From Mycobacterium adipatum (GTDB lineage: Bacteria; Actinomycetota; Actinomycetes; Mycobacteriales; Mycobacteriaceae), in NCBI RefSeq assembly GCF_001644575.1, contig NZ_CP015596.1, positions 2,170,001 to 2,234,000 of the forward strand: 64,000 bases of DNA. Reading direction: 5' to 3'. Numbering within the stretch: the first letter of the stretch is position 1; each line of letters opens with the position of its first letter. Shown here in pieces: positions 17,766 to 25,960 of the stretch. The notes beneath the pieces were generated by a model. The model was not told the DNA's origin, made no database searches, and saw only the letters and a program-made list of their open reading frames with translations. The translations under genes and the position numbers were made by a program.

Positions 17766-18199
17766 TGCCCGCCTCCTATGGCAGTTCGGGTCGAGCGCGA
17801 CGGTGGCGAGCGCAACACCGCCCAGACCTCCCAGCCGTGCTGGAAGCGGTCACATCCCCAGGAGGCTGCCAGATGCCGCACCGCAGTAGAACATCGGGCC
17901 GGCCTCGTATCGGTCCGATCATCGAACAGCGGCGTCCTGGCCTGGGCATCGAACACGCGGACAGCGATCTGTCCGGCCATCAGCTCGATGTCGACCTCGA
18001 CGTCGTGATGGCGCCGCCGGATGCTCTCCGCGACGAGTTCGCCGACGACGAATGCGGCATCGTCGACGACGCGTTGCGGCAGATCGGCGGGGTCGCCCAG
18101 TTCGTGGACCAGCCTGCGGGAGATTCGCGGTGCGAAGACGGTCGGGTGCAGACGCAACCGACATCTCGTGGAAGCCGGTCCGGCGTCGATGGCCTGCAT
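17762..18199 (-). CDS. anti-sigma-type HATPase (RsbW/SpoIIAB-like) protein
   Basis: 145 residues. LPQRVVDDAAFVVGELVAESIRRRHHDVEVDIEL is the N-box region of a GHKL ATPase of the serine kinase anti-sigma type, and IAVRVFDAQARTPLF takes the place of the G1 box (usually V.D.G.G), which is poorly conserved here. The last part is LAASWGCDRFQHGWEVWAVL, as in other HATPase_c_2 proteins. It could regulate a sigma factor or simply bind nucleotide. The ATG at 18199 has ACAGGAG upstream; the frame is open to 18289. It is first in an operon with the MgtE-N and Nramp-like genes and has a good DosR box upstream. Confidence 0.75.
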   Translation of the reverse strand: MQAIDAGPASTRCRLRLHPTVFAPRISRRLVHELGDPADLPQRVVDDAAFVVGELVAESIRRRHHDVEVDIELMAGQIAVRVFDAQARTPLFDDRTDTRPARCSTAVRHLAASWGCDRFQHGWEVWAVLRSPPSRSTRTAIGGGH

Positions 18200-18288
18200 T
18201 GGTTCCGATCTCCTGTCCGCGTGGCGATCTGTCGCCGACGATTCGCCGGGCTTCGAGGACCAGTGTCGCGGCCGTGCCCGGGCCCGCA

Positions 18289-18306
18289 TAGTGCCATTGG
18301 TCCCGG
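18289..18306 (-). promoter_or_regulatory. DosR box upstream of HATPase/MgtE-N/Nramp operon
   Basis: Minus strand CCGGGACCAATGGCACTA fits GGGACCWWNGGCCCT with one core mismatch. It lies about 90 nt upstream of the HATPase start. Confidence 0.65.
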
Positions 18307-18337
18307 GCTGGCCGTCGACACGGCGCCGGGGTCGGGA

Positions 18338-20947
18338 TCAGGGCGACCGTCGGCCGTGGCCCGAACCCGCCCGCGTCCTGCGAAGCCATTTGTGCGTGGC
18401 GTCCGCCACGAGAATCGCCGGTATCGCGGCGGCGGCCACGGCGTAGCCCGCCGGGGGCGGTCCGGTGTGGCCCAGGATTTCGGCAATCGGGGGCACATAC
18501 AGCAGCAGCACCAGCAGACCGAGCTCGGCGGCCACCGCCGCGACGAGGAGCCGGTTGGTCCACGGCGCCACGGTCCACGCCGGGCGCTCGGCACTTCGGC
18601 AGGCGAACGCGTTTGCCGCCTGGCCCAAGACGATCGCGGTGAAGGCGGCCCCGGAAGCCATCAGCAGAACGTGGGTGCTGACCGGGTCGGTGCCGAAATG
18701 CCAACCGCCCGCTTGTAACACCGTCACGAACGCCGCGAGCGCCACCACCGCCTCGGTCATCCCCAGAACGGCGAATGCCCGCAAGATCAGCGCGCGGTCC
18801 AAGAGATGGCCTTTGGTCGGCGGACCCTGCAGCGATCGGTTGTCGGGCGGCTCGGCGCCCAGCGCGAGGGCGGGCAACACGTCGGTTCCGATGTCGAGGG
18901 CCAACACTTGCAGCACGCCAATCGCAAGCGGAAAGTGGCCGGCGGTGAGCGCCCAGACCACGAACGGGGCCAGCTCGGCGACGTTGTCCGCGAGGTGATA
19001 GGTGAGGAACCTGCGAATGTTCGCGAACGTCGAGCGTCCCTGGGCGATGGCGGTGACGATCGTCTCGAAGTTGTCGTCGAGCAGGACAACGTCGGCGGCT
19101 TCCCGGGCGACGTCGGTACCGCTGCGGCCCATGGCCACGCCGATCGCCGCCTCTCTGAGCGCGGGAGCGTCGTTGACACCGTCGCCGGTCATCGCCACCA
19201 CATGTCCCCGCAGCCGCAGTGCTCGGGCGATCCGCAGCTTGTCCTCCGGGGTCACCCGGGCAACGACCACGCCGTCCCGGTCGAGCAGCTCGCCCAGGGC
19301 GCCGAGTTCCGCGGGGAGATCGGCGCCGACCAGCACCGAGGCGTCCCCGCGCGAGAGCCCGATCTCGCGGGCGATGGCCCCCGCGGTCGCCGGATGGTCT
19401 CCGGTCACCATGGCGACGCGGATACCCGCAGTGCGGCAACGGTCGAGAACCTCGCTCACCCCGGGACGCGGTGGATCCTCCAGTGCCACCAGGCCCAGCA
19501 GGTGCAGGTCGCGTTCGGCGTCGGCGCAATCCTGCGGTGAGCCTTCGTCGTGCGCGACGTCACGGCGGGCGACGGCGAGCACCCGCAGTCCCCGGCCCGT
19601 CAATTCCTCGAGTGCCGGTGCGGCGGCGGCAGCGTTGTCACACAGCGGCAGAACCGCATCCGGTGCACCCTTGGTCAGAATGCTGTCACCGACGACCACG
19701 GACATCCGGCGTCGGCGCGGGTCGAACGGGAACTTCATCCGCGGTGCCGCCGGCCCGTTGTCGGCGCTCACCCGACGCGCGAAGGCGTCCAGTGCCGCCT
19801 CCATCGGATCACCGTGGGCGACCCAGATTCCGTCGGTCTCTTCCACCCGCCCGGATGAGCACATCCGGGCGGCCCAGGCCAGCACGCCGAGAGCATCGCG
19901 TGCCTCTGGGCGCGCGCAGTGCACGTCAGCGGTCGGCCGATAGCCGACGCCCTGGATTCGGGCGGAGCCGTGCGGCGTCCACACCTGCACCACCGACATC
20001 TCGTTCTGCGTCAGGGTGCCGGTCTTGTCGGTGCAGATGAACGTCGTGGAACCAAGCGTCTCGACGGCCTCCAGGTGCCGGACGAGCGCTTGCTTGCGGG
20101 CCATCCGTTGAGCGCCGATCGCCAGCGCGAGCGTCACGGTGGGAAGCAGGCCTTCCGGCACCACCGCCACGGTGACCCCGACGGCGAACAGGAAGCCGTC
20201 CGAGGGCGGCATGCCGATCAGCACTGCCGTCACGAAGAATGTCGCACCGATCCCGACGGCCACCGCCGCGATGACCCGTGACAGCCGGTCGAGTTCACGC
20301 CGCAGCGGTGTCGGTGAATGCCGTTGTGCCTGTGTCAGCTTGGAGATGGCGGCCAGTCGCGTTGCAGGACCGGTGGCCGTGACCCGGGTCCGCGCCTCAC
20401 CCTCCACCACGAAGCAGCCGGCATAGACCGCGTCGCCCGACCCCGGGTGCTCGGCCAGGCTTTCACCGGTGAGTGCGGAGGAGTCGACGGCCAGGCCCGC
20501 GCCGTCGAGCACCACGGCGTCCGCCGACACTCGGTCCCCTTCGGCGAGCAGCACGATGTCACCGATCACGAGTTCATCGGCCCAGACTTGTCGGGTCAGC
20601 CCGTCGCGGACCACCGTCGCCTTGCGCGGCAACATCTGCTGCAATCCCTGTGCGGCGTGCTGGGCCCGTTCTTCCTGCGCGAAGGCGAAGATCGCGTTGA
20701 GCAGCACCACGGCGAAGATCGCGATGCCCAATTCCGGCATACCGGCGACGAAAGCCAAACCGCCCGCGATCCAGAACAACACCGCGAAGAAATGGACCAG
20801 GTTGGCGGCGAACCGCCGCCACCATCGCTGGTTACGTTGCAGCGGAGGGCTATTGGGTCCGTTCGATGCCAGCAGTGCGGCGGCCTGCGACGAGGTCAAA
20901 CCACCGGTGTCGCCGACGACGTCGGCGTTGACGGACCCGCCCGTCAT
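18338..20947 (-). CDS. ctpF: P2-type cation ATPase (CtpF-like)
   Basis: 869 residues, full length for a SERCA/PMR1-like P-type ATPase. It has an N-terminal cation-ATPase domain (LTSSQAAALLASNGPNSPP), actuator motif SSALTGES, helix 4 PEGL motif (VVPEGLLPTVTLALA), phosphorylation site DKTGTLT (Asp about 307), hinge TGDGVNDAPAL, and a C-terminal transporter domain. DosR-controlled CtpF (Rv1997) of M. tuberculosis has this architecture and is linked to calcium efflux. Its ATG overlaps the stop of the upstream P1B-hemerythrin gene by four bases, so the two ATPases are made together. Confidence 0.9.
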   Translation of the reverse strand: MTGGSVNADVVGDTGGLTSSQAAALLASNGPNSPPLQRNQRWWRRFAANLVHFFAVLFWIAGGLAFVAGMPELGIAIFAVVLLNAIFAFAQEERAQHAAQGLQQMLPRKATVVRDGLTRQVWADELVIGDIVLLAEGDRVSADAVVLDGAGLAVDSSALTGESLAEHPGSGDAVYAGCFVVEGEARTRVTATGPATRLAAISKLTQAQRHSPTPLRRELDRLSRVIAAVAVGIGATFFVTAVLIGMPPSDGFLFAVGVTVAVVPEGLLPTVTLALAIGAQRMARKQALVRHLEAVETLGSTTFICTDKTGTLTQNEMSVVQVWTPHGSARIQGVGYRPTADVHCARPEARDALGVLAWAARMCSSGRVEETDGIWVAHGDPMEAALDAFARRVSADNGPAAPRMKFPFDPRRRRMSVVVGDSILTKGAPDAVLPLCDNAAAAAPALEELTGRGLRVLAVARRDVAHDEGSPQDCADAERDLHLLGLVALEDPPRPGVSEVLDRCRTAGIRVAMVTGDHPATAGAIAREIGLSRGDASVLVGADLPAELGALGELLDRDGVVVARVTPEDKLRIARALRLRGHVVAMTGDGVNDAPALREAAIGVAMGRSGTDVAREAADVVLLDDNFETIVTAIAQGRSTFANIRRFLTYHLADNVAELAPFVVWALTAGHFPLAIGVLQVLALDIGTDVLPALALGAEPPDNRSLQGPPTKGHLLDRALILRAFAVLGMTEAVVALAAFVTVLQAGGWHFGTDPVSTHVLLMASGAAFTAIVLGQAANAFACRSAERPAWTVAPWTNRLLVAAVAAELGLLVLLLYVPPIAEILGHTGPPPAGYAVAAAAIPAILVADATHKWLRRTRAGSGHGRRSP

Positions 20948-23400
20948 GTCGAGGACCGCCCCGTCGACGGGGATGCGTCGGGCAGCAACGTGAAGTAGCT
21001 CTCCTCCTCGGCGGCGAAGTGCAGCGACAGCAGGGCATGCAATCCGTACAGGCAGGCCAGCAGATCCTCGGTTTGTGCGAGCGCCACCGAACCGGTTGCC
21101 TCCGCTTGATCGAGGTGGGCATGCAGGCGGTAGGCCAGCCGGTCGATCTCGGCGTGCATCCGGCTCATCGTGGCCGTTGCTTCGGGGCTGCCCAGCGGTC
21201 GCGTGAGAGCCGGGTACAGGGAGCGATCCTCGGCGTGCTCGTGCGGTAGCAGGGTGTCCTGTACGAAGGCATCGGTGCGGCGCAGCGCGACCAGCGCCGC
21301 GGCGCGGTCGCCGACGGCCAATTCATGCGCGGTGTCCCGCAACAGGGACAGGTCGGCCCGCATCACATCGTGTTCGGCGGAGAACCGGCGAATCAACCCC
21401 TGGGTGCCGGCGGTCAACGCCGGCCGCTCTCCCGCACCCGCGCGTAGCGCCCGCAGCGCGTTGAGGATCACCGACAGGTCGATGACCTCCTGCAGCAGCG
21501 CACCGAGCGCCGGGGGAAGCAGACCCACCGCCGCGAACCCCATCGCCACAATGGACAGCACCATGCCGATGGCGGCGCTCTGCAAGGCAATTCGGCGTGA
21601 ACGGCGTGCGATCAACATGGCGTCGGCCAACCGATCGAGCCGGTCCGTCGTCAGCACGACGTCGGCCGCTTCCGAACTCGCGGTGGCGCCGCGGGCACCC
21701 ATCGCGACGCCCACCGTGGCGGTGGCGAGTGCGGGTGCGTCGTTGACACCGTCGCCGACCATGACGGTCACCGCGCGTTCCCGCTCGGCGGCCACGCGGG
21801 CCACCTTCTCGGCAGGAGTCTGCCCGGACCGCACCTCGTCGAATCCCAGTACCGCACCGATCTGCTCGGCGGGGGCGGCACGATCACCGGTCAGCATGAT
21901 CACGCGGTCGATGCCCGCGGTGCGCAGTCGACGTATCGTGCGGGGAGCGTCGGACCGTATCGGATCCATCAACAGGATCGCTCCCACCAGTCGTCCGTCC
22001 ACGGTGACCCATGCGATGGCGGCGGCATCGAACGACGCCTGAGACAGTGCGGCGGCCACCCACGGGGGCGGATCGTCGGACAGCTCACGATTTCCCACGG
22101 TGACCCGCGTACCATCGACGACCGCCGAAATGCCCTTTCCTGCTTCTTCGGTGACGTCCGTCGGCGGGCTGAGCGCGAGTCCGCGCTCGCGCGCCTCGTC
22201 GACAATTGCCCTGGCCAGTACGTGCGGAGAGAACTGATCGGCCGACGCGGCGAGGCGCAACACCGACGACGGCGACCATCCTTGCGCGACCACGATGTCG
22301 GTGCCACGTGGTCGACCGCTGGTCACCGTGCCGGTCTTGTCCAGCACCAGTGTGGTGGCCCGGGCCAGATTCTCCAATGCGCCACCGCCGCGGACGATTA
22401 CGCCCATCCGGGAGGCCCGCGACAGTCCCGACACGATCGCCACGGGTGCCGCCAACAGCAGCGGGCAGGGTGTTGCCACCACCAGCACGGCGACGGCCCG
22501 CGCGGCGGATCCACTCCACCACCATGCCGTCGCGGCGACCACCAGGGTGAGTGGGAGGAACCACTGCGCCAAGCGATCGGCCAGCCGTACGACGGGCGCG
22601 CTGGTGGCGGCGGCCTCGCGCGCCAAACGCACGATCCCGGCATAGGTGCTGTCGTCGGCGGTGGCGGTCGCGCGGATCTCGATCACACCGCCGGCGTTGA
22701 TCGCACCGCTGCGGACTTCGTGGCCGGCCGGCACGTCGACGTGCACCGATTCACCAGTAAGCGCCGATTCATCGAGCATTGCCCACTCCGAGGCGACCCT
22801 GGCGTCGACGGGCAACATCTCGCCCGGCCCGACCACGAGAACGTCATCGATGGCGACCTCGGCGAGGGGCACCGTCTCCACATCGTCGCCGTGACGGCGG
22901 CGGGCCTCCTTCGGCGCTCGCTCCAGCAGGGCCCGCAGATCCTTGGTTGCGCGTCGCTCGGCGGCGTGTTCGAGTGCCTGGCCGGTGGCCAGCATGACAC
23001 CGATCAACGCGCCGGCGAGATACTCGCCGACGGCGAGCGTGCCGCCCAGCGAGAGCACCGCGATGACATCGACACCGAACTTTCCACGCCGCAGTGCGAT
23101 GACCAACCACCACACCGCGGCCACCAGCGCCACCACGGTGCCCGCGGTCCAGAACGTGTCAGCCGCCGTGGTGGCGCCCAGAGACCAGGCCAGTCCGCCG
23201 GCCGCCAGCGCGCTGACCGTGGCGCCGACCAGCGCTACCAGCAGCACCTGGGACAGCGAGTCTCGACGGCGGGACGGAGACGCTCCCACGGAAATTACTC
23301 GGCCGCGACGGGCTGGGGTGTCCGGGGTCCGGCGGCTCGGCCTGCCCGCATCCCACCCGACGCCACGTCGATCGTCACTTGGCCGCGCATCGTCGGCCAT
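20944..23400 (-). CDS. P1B-like heavy-metal ATPase fused to a hemerythrin domain
   Basis: 818 residues. The first ~630 are a P-type ATPase: actuator DESALTGES, helix motif VVATPCPLLLAAPVA (TPC where P1B pumps normally have CPC or SPC), phosphorylation site DKTGTVT (Asp about 354), GDGVNDAPAL hinge. No N-terminal Cys-rich metal domain is seen. The last ~170 residues form a four-helix hemerythrin domain with metal-ligand-like His/Glu in SAEHDVMRADL, LLPHEHAEDRSLYPAL, MSRMHAEIDRL and LHALLSLHFAAEEESYF. A di-iron O2/NO-binding domain on a pump suggests gating by oxygen, NO or iron. A strong DosR box lies upstream. Confidence 0.88.
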   Translation of the reverse strand: MADDARPSDDRRGVGWDAGRPSRRTPDTPARRGRVISVGASPSRRRDSLSQVLLVALVGATVSALAAGGLAWSLGATTAADTFWTAGTVVALVAAVWWLVIALRRGKFGVDVIAVLSLGGTLAVGEYLAGALIGVMLATGQALEHAAERRATKDLRALLERAPKEARRRHGDDVETVPLAEVAIDDVLVVGPGEMLPVDARVASEWAMLDESALTGESVHVDVPAGHEVRSGAINAGGVIEIRATATADDSTYAGIVRLAREAAATSAPVVRLADRLAQWFLPLTLVVAATAWWWSGSAARAVAVLVVATPCPLLLAAPVAIVSGLSRASRMGVIVRGGGALENLARATTLVLDKTGTVTSGRPRGTDIVVAQGWSPSSVLRLAASADQFSPHVLARAIVDEARERGLALSPPTDVTEEAGKGISAVVDGTRVTVGNRELSDDPPPWVAAALSQASFDAAAIAWVTVDGRLVGAILLMDPIRSDAPRTIRRLRTAGIDRVIMLTGDRAAPAEQIGAVLGFDEVRSGQTPAEKVARVAAERERAVTVMVGDGVNDAPALATATVGVAMGARGATASSEAADVVLTTDRLDRLADAMLIARRSRRIALQSAAIGMVLSIVAMGFAAVGLLPPALGALLQEVIDLSVILNALRALRAGAGERPALTAGTQGLIRRFSAEHDVMRADLSLLRDTAHELAVGDRAAALVALRRTDAFVQDTLLPHEHAEDRSLYPALTRPLGSPEATATMSRMHAEIDRLAYRLHAHLDQAEATGSVALAQTEDLLACLYGLHALLSLHFAAEEESYFTLLPDASPSTGRSST

Positions 23401-23445
23401 CGCATGGTCATACGCACGAGTCTCGGTGCCGGAGCGTCACCCGAC

Positions 23446-23463
23446 TAGGGCCTCTGGTCCCTT
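23446..23463 (-). promoter_or_regulatory. DosR box upstream of ATPase operon
   Basis: Minus strand AAGGGACCAGAGGCCCTA holds GGGACC-AGAG-GCCCT, an almost symmetric DosR box, about 47 nt before the ATPase start. Confidence 0.75.
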
Positions 23464-23563
23464 GTGCCGACCGCGAACGTCCCCGACCGGCGTGCGTGGG
23501 GTGGCGACGGGCTCGGGGCGGAAATACGCCGGGCCCCGAGAGAATGGCAAACAGCGCCCACAG

Positions 23564-23582
23564 AAGTGACTTCCGGCCCTCG
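23564..23582 (+). promoter_or_regulatory. DosR box upstream of Acg-like gene (23646)
   Basis: GAAGTGACTTCCGGCCCTC matches GGGACTTTCGGCCC with one change in each half. It is about 65 nt upstream of the Acg-like start and divergent from the ATPase box. Confidence 0.7.
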
Positions 23583-23645
23583 TGGGCGCGAGTCCCGGCG
23601 GTACATCGTGGAGTGAACCGCCAAGTTCAACGAAGGTCGTTTCCG

Positions 23646-24638
23646 ATGAGCGCTGAGTTCCCCGATGCCGCAACGCTGCGCGCCGCCCTGGCGCTGGCCG
23701 CCCGCGCGCCCTCGGTGCACAATGTGCAGCCCTGGCAGTGGCGCGTCGGCGCCGACCGCCTGCACTTGCACGTCGACCCAGCGCGACGGCTCGTCCACAC
23801 CGATCCGGACGGCCGCGAGACGATGATCAGTTGCGGCGCGGCGCTTCATCATTGTGTCATCGCCCTCGCCGCCCTCGGCTGGCAGAGCAGGGTGCGTCGG
23901 TTCCCGGATCCGGACGACCCTCTGTGCCTGGGCACCATCGAACTGCGCCGCCAACCTGCCGCCGAGGTCGACATCACGCTGGCGGCGGCCATCCCGCGGC
24001 GACGCACGGATCGGCGCCACTTCAGCAATTGGCCGGTGGGGCACGGCGACATCTCGCTGCTGGGGGTGCGTGCCGCGCGGATGGGTATTGTCATGCGCCG
24101 CCTCGAACCTTCGGTGGATCTGCGCGCCGCGCTGGCGCAGGCCGTCTGGCAACATGCAACCGACCCCGATTATCTCAATGAGCTGACGGTCTGGACCGGG
24201 CGATACGCATCCAGTGCCGGGGTGCCCGCGCGTAATACGCCGCAGTCTGATCCGGCGTCACCTGTGCCGGCCAGGATCTTCGCCGGCGCGGCGTTGGCGC
24301 AGCCGCCGGACGTGCCCCCTGAACAGGACAGTGGCGCACTGGTGGCGCTGGGGACGGCGCGCGATGACGACTTGGCTCGCCTGCGTGCGGGGGAGGCCAC
24401 CAGTCTGCTGTTGTTGACCGCGACCGCCCAGGGCCTGGCCAGCTGCCCGGTCACCGAACCACTGGAGATTCCGGAAACCCGGGCCGGCATTCGTGCGGAC
24501 GCCTTCGACGACGGCAGCTACCCGCAGATGCTGCTGCGCATCGGCTGGGCACCGGTGAACGCCGATCCGTTGCCCGCGCCTCCACGCCGGCCACTGGAGG
24601 AACAGGTGCTCCACCTGGATGGGTCGCGATTCTTCTGA
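23646..24638 (+). CDS. Acg-family nitroreductase-like flavoprotein (1)
   Basis: 330 residues in the Acg (Rv2032) / Rv3131 group of the nitroreductase fold, DosR-induced in M. tuberculosis. Family marks: LAARAPSVHNVQPWQWRV near the N terminus, LHVDPARRLVHTDPDGRETMISCGAALHH, AAIPRRRTDRRHFS, and the C-terminal PQMLLRIGWAPVNADPLPAPPRRPLEE. These proteins have a lid structure that may limit substrate access, and Acg itself has been suggested to store flavin rather than reduce nitro compounds. ATG 23646 follows AAGGTCGTTTCCG; the frame is open to 23379 through the DosR box, so the short form is preferred. Confidence 0.9.
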   Translation: MSAEFPDAATLRAALALAARAPSVHNVQPWQWRVGADRLHLHVDPARRLVHTDPDGRETMISCGAALHHCVIALAALGWQSRVRRFPDPDDPLCLGTIELRRQPAAEVDITLAAAIPRRRTDRRHFSNWPVGHGDISLLGVRAARMGIVMRRLEPSVDLRAALAQAVWQHATDPDYLNELTVWTGRYASSAGVPARNTPQSDPASPVPARIFAGAALAQPPDVPPEQDSGALVALGTARDDDLARLRAGEATSLLLLTATAQGLASCPVTEPLEIPETRAGIRADAFDDGSYPQMLLRIGWAPVNADPLPAPPRRPLEEQVLHLDGSRFF

Positions 24639-24666
24639 GGAACACCTCGCTCAAGGAGTGGAGCCG

Positions 24667-25257
24667 ATGGAGACGTTCACGCTCGGCTGGGGGCGCAGTT
24701 GGCTGGTGCGGCTGTTCGGTCGCAACGAGCTGATACGCGGCAATGATCGTCTTGAGGCGTGCTGCGCCGCGTTGGCCGTCCTCGCGGTGATCGTCGCGCT
24801 GCCCGTCAGCGCGGCGTGGGGGACGCACGTCAAGGAGTCGCGCGAGTCCATCTATGCCGGGCAGTGGCAGACCCGGCACCAAACTGCCGCAGTGGCAACC
24901 GAAGACGCCACCGTGGACGTGGAGGCGGCCGGCCGAACCCTGACGGTACCGGCGCGCTGGACCACCGGTGGACGCACGCACGCCGCAATCGTCAGTCCCG
25001 CAGGCACGGTGCGCGCGGGCGACCGATTCGACATCTGGGTCGACGAGAGCGGTGACCATGTGAAAGCGCCGACACCGCTGGGCCGGGCGGTATCGGATGC
25101 GATCGGGTCGGCCGTCCTGTCCTGGCTCGCGGTGGCCTCGACACTGGCCCTTTGTACGTCCCTGCTGCACCGAAGACTGACCCGGGCCCGCTATGGCGCG
25201 TGGGACCGCGAACTCGATGCGCTGGCCGGCGACGGGGGCGGGCGCGCCAGTCATTGA
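24667..25257 (+). CDS. Rv1733c-like two-helix membrane protein
   Basis: 196 residues. Two transmembrane helices (CCAALAVLAVIVALPVSAAWG near residues 32-52; a second near 140-165, SAVLSWLAVASTLALCTSLL) flank an extracytoplasmic domain of about 90 residues containing RWTTGGRTHAAIVSP and AGDRFDIWVDESGD. This layout, including the N-terminal NELIRGNDRLEA segment, is that of Rv1733c, a DosR-regulon membrane antigen of unknown function. ATG 24667 has a good AAGGAG site; a longer in-frame start at 24619 overlaps the previous gene. It lies 28 nt after the Acg-like gene and so shares its promoter. Confidence 0.85.
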   Translation: METFTLGWGRSWLVRLFGRNELIRGNDRLEACCAALAVLAVIVALPVSAAWGTHVKESRESIYAGQWQTRHQTAAVATEDATVDVEAAGRTLTVPARWTTGGRTHAAIVSPAGTVRAGDRFDIWVDESGDHVKAPTPLGRAVSDAIGSAVLSWLAVASTLALCTSLLHRRLTRARYGAWDRELDALAGDGGGRASH

Positions 25258-25299
25258 TCCTCCTGATGCAGGTCTGCGATAACCGATCTCGCGGCCCTA

Positions 25300-25318
25300 T
25301 GGTGACCTTCGGCCCTGC
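25300..25318 (+). promoter_or_regulatory. DosR box upstream of PNPOx-like gene
   Basis: TGGTGACCTTCGGCCCTGC resembles GGGACCTTCGGCCC, with one base altered (GTG for GGG). It lies about 110 nt upstream of the start. Confidence 0.6.
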
Positions 25319-25426
25319 CGGTGGTGACCATTGCCTCCGGAGAGCTGCGGGCGCCCGGCCGTAGGTTCGACCGAGAGGTTCACCGACCAACAGGGTCACC
25401 GAACTCGACCTGCCCGGGGCGCCGCC

Positions 25427-25864
25427 ATGACTTCGTTGTACCCGCAGCCCGCCGTCGCCATGACCACCGACGAGTGCTGGGCGCGGCTGTCCAGCATGTC
25501 ATTGGGCAGGCTGGTCACCGTGGCCGGCGGTGAGCCCGAGATCGTTCCGGTCAACTTCGCCGTACAGCGGCGAACGGTCATCATCAGGACCGGGCCGGGA
25601 ACCAAGCTGCGTGACGTGCAGACGAATCCGCGCGTGTTGTTCGAAGTCGACGACCACACCTTCGAGACGGGGTGGAGTGTCGTGGTCAGGGGGGAGGCGT
25701 CGGTGCTCACCGACGCCGACGAGATCGCCGGTGCCGAACGTGCCCAGGTGTTGCCGTGGATAGCCTCGCCCAAGGACACCTTCATCCGGATCGATCCGAC
25801 GGCCATCCACGGCCGCGTGTTCAGTTTCCTTTCCCAGCAGAACATCTCGTATGAGTCCCGCTGA
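25427..25864 (+). CDS. pyridoxamine 5'-phosphate oxidase-like flavin-binding protein
   Basis: 145 residues, split beta-barrel PNPOx-like fold. SLGRLVTVAGGEPEIVPVNFAV and VIIRTGPGTKLRDV are the first strands and flavin-binding region, and WSVVVRGEASVLTDADEI matches the following strand. Small proteins of this type bind FMN, F420 or haem; Rv3129 in the M. tuberculosis DosR regulon is one. The ATG at 25427 follows a GGGGCGCC stretch, not a strong ribosome site; an in-frame ATG at 25460 (MTTDECWARL) is a shorter option. It is followed by a strong hairpin. Confidence 0.82.
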   Translation: MTSLYPQPAVAMTTDECWARLSSMSLGRLVTVAGGEPEIVPVNFAVQRRTVIIRTGPGTKLRDVQTNPRVLFEVDDHTFETGWSVVVRGEASVLTDADEIAGAERAQVLPWIASPKDTFIRIDPTAIHGRVFSFLSQQNISYESR

Positions 25865-25904
25865 CCGAGCGTTGCGCATGTGCTTGCCGCGCGGGCGTTC
25901 GGCG

Positions 25905-25929
25905 CTCGTCGGCCGCGCCGGCCGACGAG
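25905..25929. terminator. perfect 11-bp hairpin after PNPOx-like gene
   Basis: Arms CTCGTCGGCCG and CGGCCGACGAG flank a 3-nt loop (CGC), 40 nt past the PNPOx-like stop and 31 nt before the next Acg-like start. It has no U-tract. It may be a terminator or an attenuator controlling read-through into the Acg-like gene, for which no clear DosR box of its own was found. Confidence 0.6.
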
Positions 25930-25960
25930 ACCGATTCAGGAACGAGGATTCGACAGCATC

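Noticed and set aside
17919..19529. 536-codon minus-strand frame overlapping the CtpF gene
   Set aside because: Arg/Gly/Pro-rich, no domain; alternate frame of the ATPase gene.
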